Assembly: GCF_002979415.1 (NCBI RefSeq)
Contig: NZ_PCOT01000029.1
Coordinates: 1 to 51,676 of the forward strand
DNA length: 51,676 nucleotides
Source: Microbacterium sp. MYb72
GTDB lineage: Bacteria; Actinomycetota; Actinomycetes; Actinomycetales; Microbacteriaceae
Reading direction: 5' to 3'
A model generated the notes under the pieces. The model saw only the letters and a list, made by a program, of their open reading frames with translations. It was not told the origin of the DNA and ran no database searches. Below, piece by piece: positions 49,773 to 51,676 of this stretch (its first letter is position 1; every line of letters begins with the position of its first letter). The position numbers and the translations under genes were made by a program.

Positions 49773-50621
49773 ATGAGCGATGAGAACCCGACCCTGCCGT
49801 ATCCCGAGGCCGATGCCGAGCATCCCACCCTCGTGATCCCCGGAGGGGCGCAGACGGCGGATGCCGCCGCCCCCGCCAGGCGCAAGCGGTGGCCGTGGGT
49901 GCTGCTCATCATCGTGGTGGTGCTCGCGCTCCTCGCCGTCGCGGGGGAGCTCCTCGTCCGGGCGATCCTTCCCGGTGTTGTGCGCTCCATCGTCGTGGAG
50001 CAGCTCGACCTCCCCGCCGACCAGCAGCTCGACGTCGACGCCTACGGCATCCTGCTGCCTCAGCTCATCGGGGGCCGTCTCGACAGCCTGCACCTCTCGA
50101 CGGACTCCGTGACGATCCAGGGGATCACGGGCGCCGCCGACGTCACGGCGAAGGGCGTCCCGCTGCGCGGCGGCGATCTCGCCGGAGCCTCCGGCACGAT
50201 CACCGTCGACGAGAGCCAGTTCACGACGCTGCTCTCGTCCACCGACCTCCCGGTCGATCAGGTCGCTTTCGACGCACCGGACGCCACGGTCAGCGGCAGC
50301 GTGCAGGTTCTCGGACTCGCGCTCCCGGTCTCGGTCACCGTGACCCCCGGCGTCGTCGACGGCGACCTGCAGCTCACGCCGCAGGGGATCAGCGTGGGCG
50401 GCATCGTGCTCGACGCCGACCGGGTCCAGGACACGCTCGGCTCCGTCGGCGCCGCCCTCACGAAGACGCAGACGATCTGCATCGCCGATCAGCTCCCGGC
50501 GGGCATCACGATCACGGGGCTGAAGATCACGGGCACGCGTGCGGTCATCGACGTCGACGTGAACGGCGCCATCGTCACCGACGACAGCCTGCAGCAGCCG
50601 GGAACCTGCCCCCGGGGCTGA
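49773..50621 (+). CDS. LmeA-like (DUF2993) lipid-binding protein
   Basis: The 282-residue protein has an acidic, disordered N-terminus (about 1-35), one transmembrane helix after RRKRWPW (about 40-62) and a DUF2993 domain facing outside. The domain is beta-rich, with GGRLDSLHLSTDSVTIQGITG (in part LDSLHLSTDSV) and GLALPVSVTVTPGVVDGDL. LmeA of mycobacteria binds phospholipid and is linked to lipomannan elongation. It follows argS by 26 bp; the function is inferred from the fold. Confidence 0.85.
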   Translation: MSDENPTLPYPEADAEHPTLVIPGGAQTADAAAPARRKRWPWVLLIIVVVLALLAVAGELLVRAILPGVVRSIVVEQLDLPADQQLDVDAYGILLPQLIGGRLDSLHLSTDSVTIQGITGAADVTAKGVPLRGGDLAGASGTITVDESQFTTLLSSTDLPVDQVAFDAPDATVSGSVQVLGLALPVSVTVTPGVVDGDLQLTPQGISVGGIVLDADRVQDTLGSVGAALTKTQTICIADQLPAGITITGLKITGTRAVIDVDVNGAIVTDDSLQQPGTCPRG

Positions 50622-50645
50622 CCCCGTCGGCGCCGCGGCGGTCCG

Positions 50646-51676
50646 TCAGGGCTTCGCGGAGGAGGCGGCGTCCTGCGCCGCACGGAGCGCCGCGGTCGCG
50701 ATGGCGAGGTCGACCTCTGCGCGCTGGACCCGCCGCGCCTCGAAGGTCGTGGCGCCGTAGCGGGACCGCACCCTGTCGCCCTGCTCCTCGTGGAGGGTGA
50801 CGATGTACGCGCACGCGATCAGGATGACCTGAGCCGACAGGTTGAGCCAGATCAGCAGCGCGAGCAGCGAGGCGAAGGACGCGAGGAGGGGATTGCTCCC
50901 GGCTCCGCCGACGAAGAGGCCGGACAGCTCCTGCAGCACGAGGAGACCGACGGCCCCGAGCAGGGATCCCGTCCACAGCGTCCGCCTCGAGACCCGCAGT
51001 CCCGACAGCAGTCGGAACACGGCCGCGATGAGTGCGGCGTCCATCGCGAAGACGACGAGCAGCGACACCAGCCTGACGCTCCACTCCGCGACCGCGGAGT
51101 CGGCGGGGAGGCCGAGCAGGCCGCTGATCCACGTGATGCCGACGCGGCCGGTGACGGTGAGGAAGGCGGCGAGCACGAAGGCCGCGCCGATGCCCACGGC
51201 GAGGAGCAGGTTGCGCAGCATCACCCAGATCCAGAGGATGTCGTCCTGCGCCGTGCCGGCGAGAACGCGGACCGCCGTGCGCAGCGAGCCGATCGCACCG
51301 AGGGCGGAACCGGTCAGCGCGACGATGGAGACGGCGCCCGCGATCGAGAACGAGAGGGGGCGGCGCAGCTCGGACGGCTTCACGACGGCGTCCTCGCCGA
51401 TCAGGCCGGGCACGACCGCCTGCACGGCGTCGATGATCGCCTTCCACGCGACCGGGTTGCCCACGAGCCACAGCGCCGCGATCGAGAAGCCCAGCAGCAC
51501 TCCGGCGAACACGCTGAAGAGCGCGCGGTAGGTGACGCTGTCTGCCAGCATCGGGCCCCGGCGCTCCACGTAGAGGAGCGCGGCGCGGACCGGGGCGAGG
51601 GTGAGCGCCCCGCGCACGACCGCGGCGACGGCGCGGGGGATCGGACCGGGGCGGGCACGAGGTCGTTCGCGTCGTC
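50646..51676 (-). CDS. YihY/BrkB family inner-membrane protein (5' partial)
   Basis: The frame is open to the window edge. The first in-frame GTG (51617) gives 323 residues, but relatives start some residues further upstream, so I treat the 5' end as missing. GPMLADSVTYRALFSVFAGVL is the family's N-terminal hallmark, and about six long hydrophobic segments follow. The C-terminal cytosolic tail is helical (RRVQRAEVDLAIATAALRAA). Despite the old RNase BN name these are integral membrane proteins of uncertain function, perhaps transporters. It is convergent with the LmeA-like gene. Confidence 0.88.
   Translation of the reverse strand, partial: RRERPRARPGPIPRAVAAVVRGALTLAPVRAALLYVERRGPMLADSVTYRALFSVFAGVLLGFSIAALWLVGNPVAWKAIIDAVQAVVPGLIGEDAVVKPSELRRPLSFSIAGAVSIVALTGSALGAIGSLRTAVRVLAGTAQDDILWIWVMLRNLLLAVGIGAAFVLAAFLTVTGRVGITWISGLLGLPADSAVAEWSVRLVSLLVVFAMDAALIAAVFRLLSGLRVSRRTLWTGSLLGAVGLLVLQELSGLFVGGAGSNPLLASFASLLALLIWLNLSAQVILIACAYIVTLHEEQGDRVRSRYGATTFEARRVQRAEVDLAIATAALRAAQDAASSAKP

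Overview
The window is high-GC DNA (about 70 % G+C by eye), densely coded, with many 1-4 bp start/stop overlaps and many leaderless-type promoters. Gene content fits a Gram-positive actinobacterium of the Microbacteriaceae, probably Microbacterium or a close relative. It includes a fused E2-E1 2-oxoglutarate enzyme of the mycobacterial Kgd type, a GuaB1-type IMPDH-family protein, NnrD, DUF3097, an LmeA-like lipid-binding protein and a DtxR/IdeR-type iron box. The genus is inference; no rRNA is present. No prophage, IS element, integron or CRISPR array was seen, and no gene-free stretch exceeds 300 bp.

Layout. 1-5190: the last two ATPase genes of a peptide-type ABC importer, a ROK regulator, a GH4 6-phospho-glycosidase and a BadF-type sugar kinase, which look like one glycoside uptake and catabolism locus closed by a strong hairpin. 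5198-10488: kgd and guaB1, divergent. 10600-13058: two CNNM/CorC-family ion transporters behind a short acidic/proline-rich leader ORF. 13077-20937: an Old Yellow Enzyme reductase, nnrD, a GT87-like membrane protein, a thiamine-binding-like protein, a membrane-anchored hydrolase, a GNAT, a PaaX-like regulator, an MFS exporter and a NUDIX hydrolase. 20914-24569: metX, an EEP-family phosphodiesterase and metY. 24846-26948: an SDR, ung and a PAT-like acetyltransferase. 26964-31896: a complete five-gene peptide-type ABC importer. 31989-34768: hydrolase, AhpD-like protein, tyrosine phosphatase and an iron-box-controlled SIP-domain protein. 34832-39041: TPM-domain protein, pspA, an arginase-family enzyme and an HEAVH membrane protein in one direction. 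39132-43197: DUF3097, trmB, a CPBP-like protein, DUF1304 and a Y-family polymerase. 43225-45640: RidA-like protein, MDR reductase, ohr and ohrR with its operator. 45680-51676: small membrane protein, CPBP protease, tRNA-Arg(CCG), SGNH hydrolase, argS, LmeA-like protein and a BrkB-family protein running off the end.

The most interesting signal is upstream of the CNNM/CorC pair. A 22-codon ORF beginning MDDPP starts a few bases after a good -10 box. Its last codons form a hairpin that hides the ribosome binding site of the transporter gene, and its TGA overlaps the transporter ATG. N-terminal acidic/proline peptides are known to destabilise ribosomes at low Mg2+, and CNNM/CorC proteins are linked to Mg2+ export. 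I therefore propose a Mg2+-sensing translational ON switch for an exporter. A second leaderless mini-ORF is stop/start-coupled to the TPM-pspA operon, so coupled leaderless leaders may recur in this genome. About fifteen genes have a TANNNT box 6-9 nt before the start codon, pointing to leaderless transcripts.
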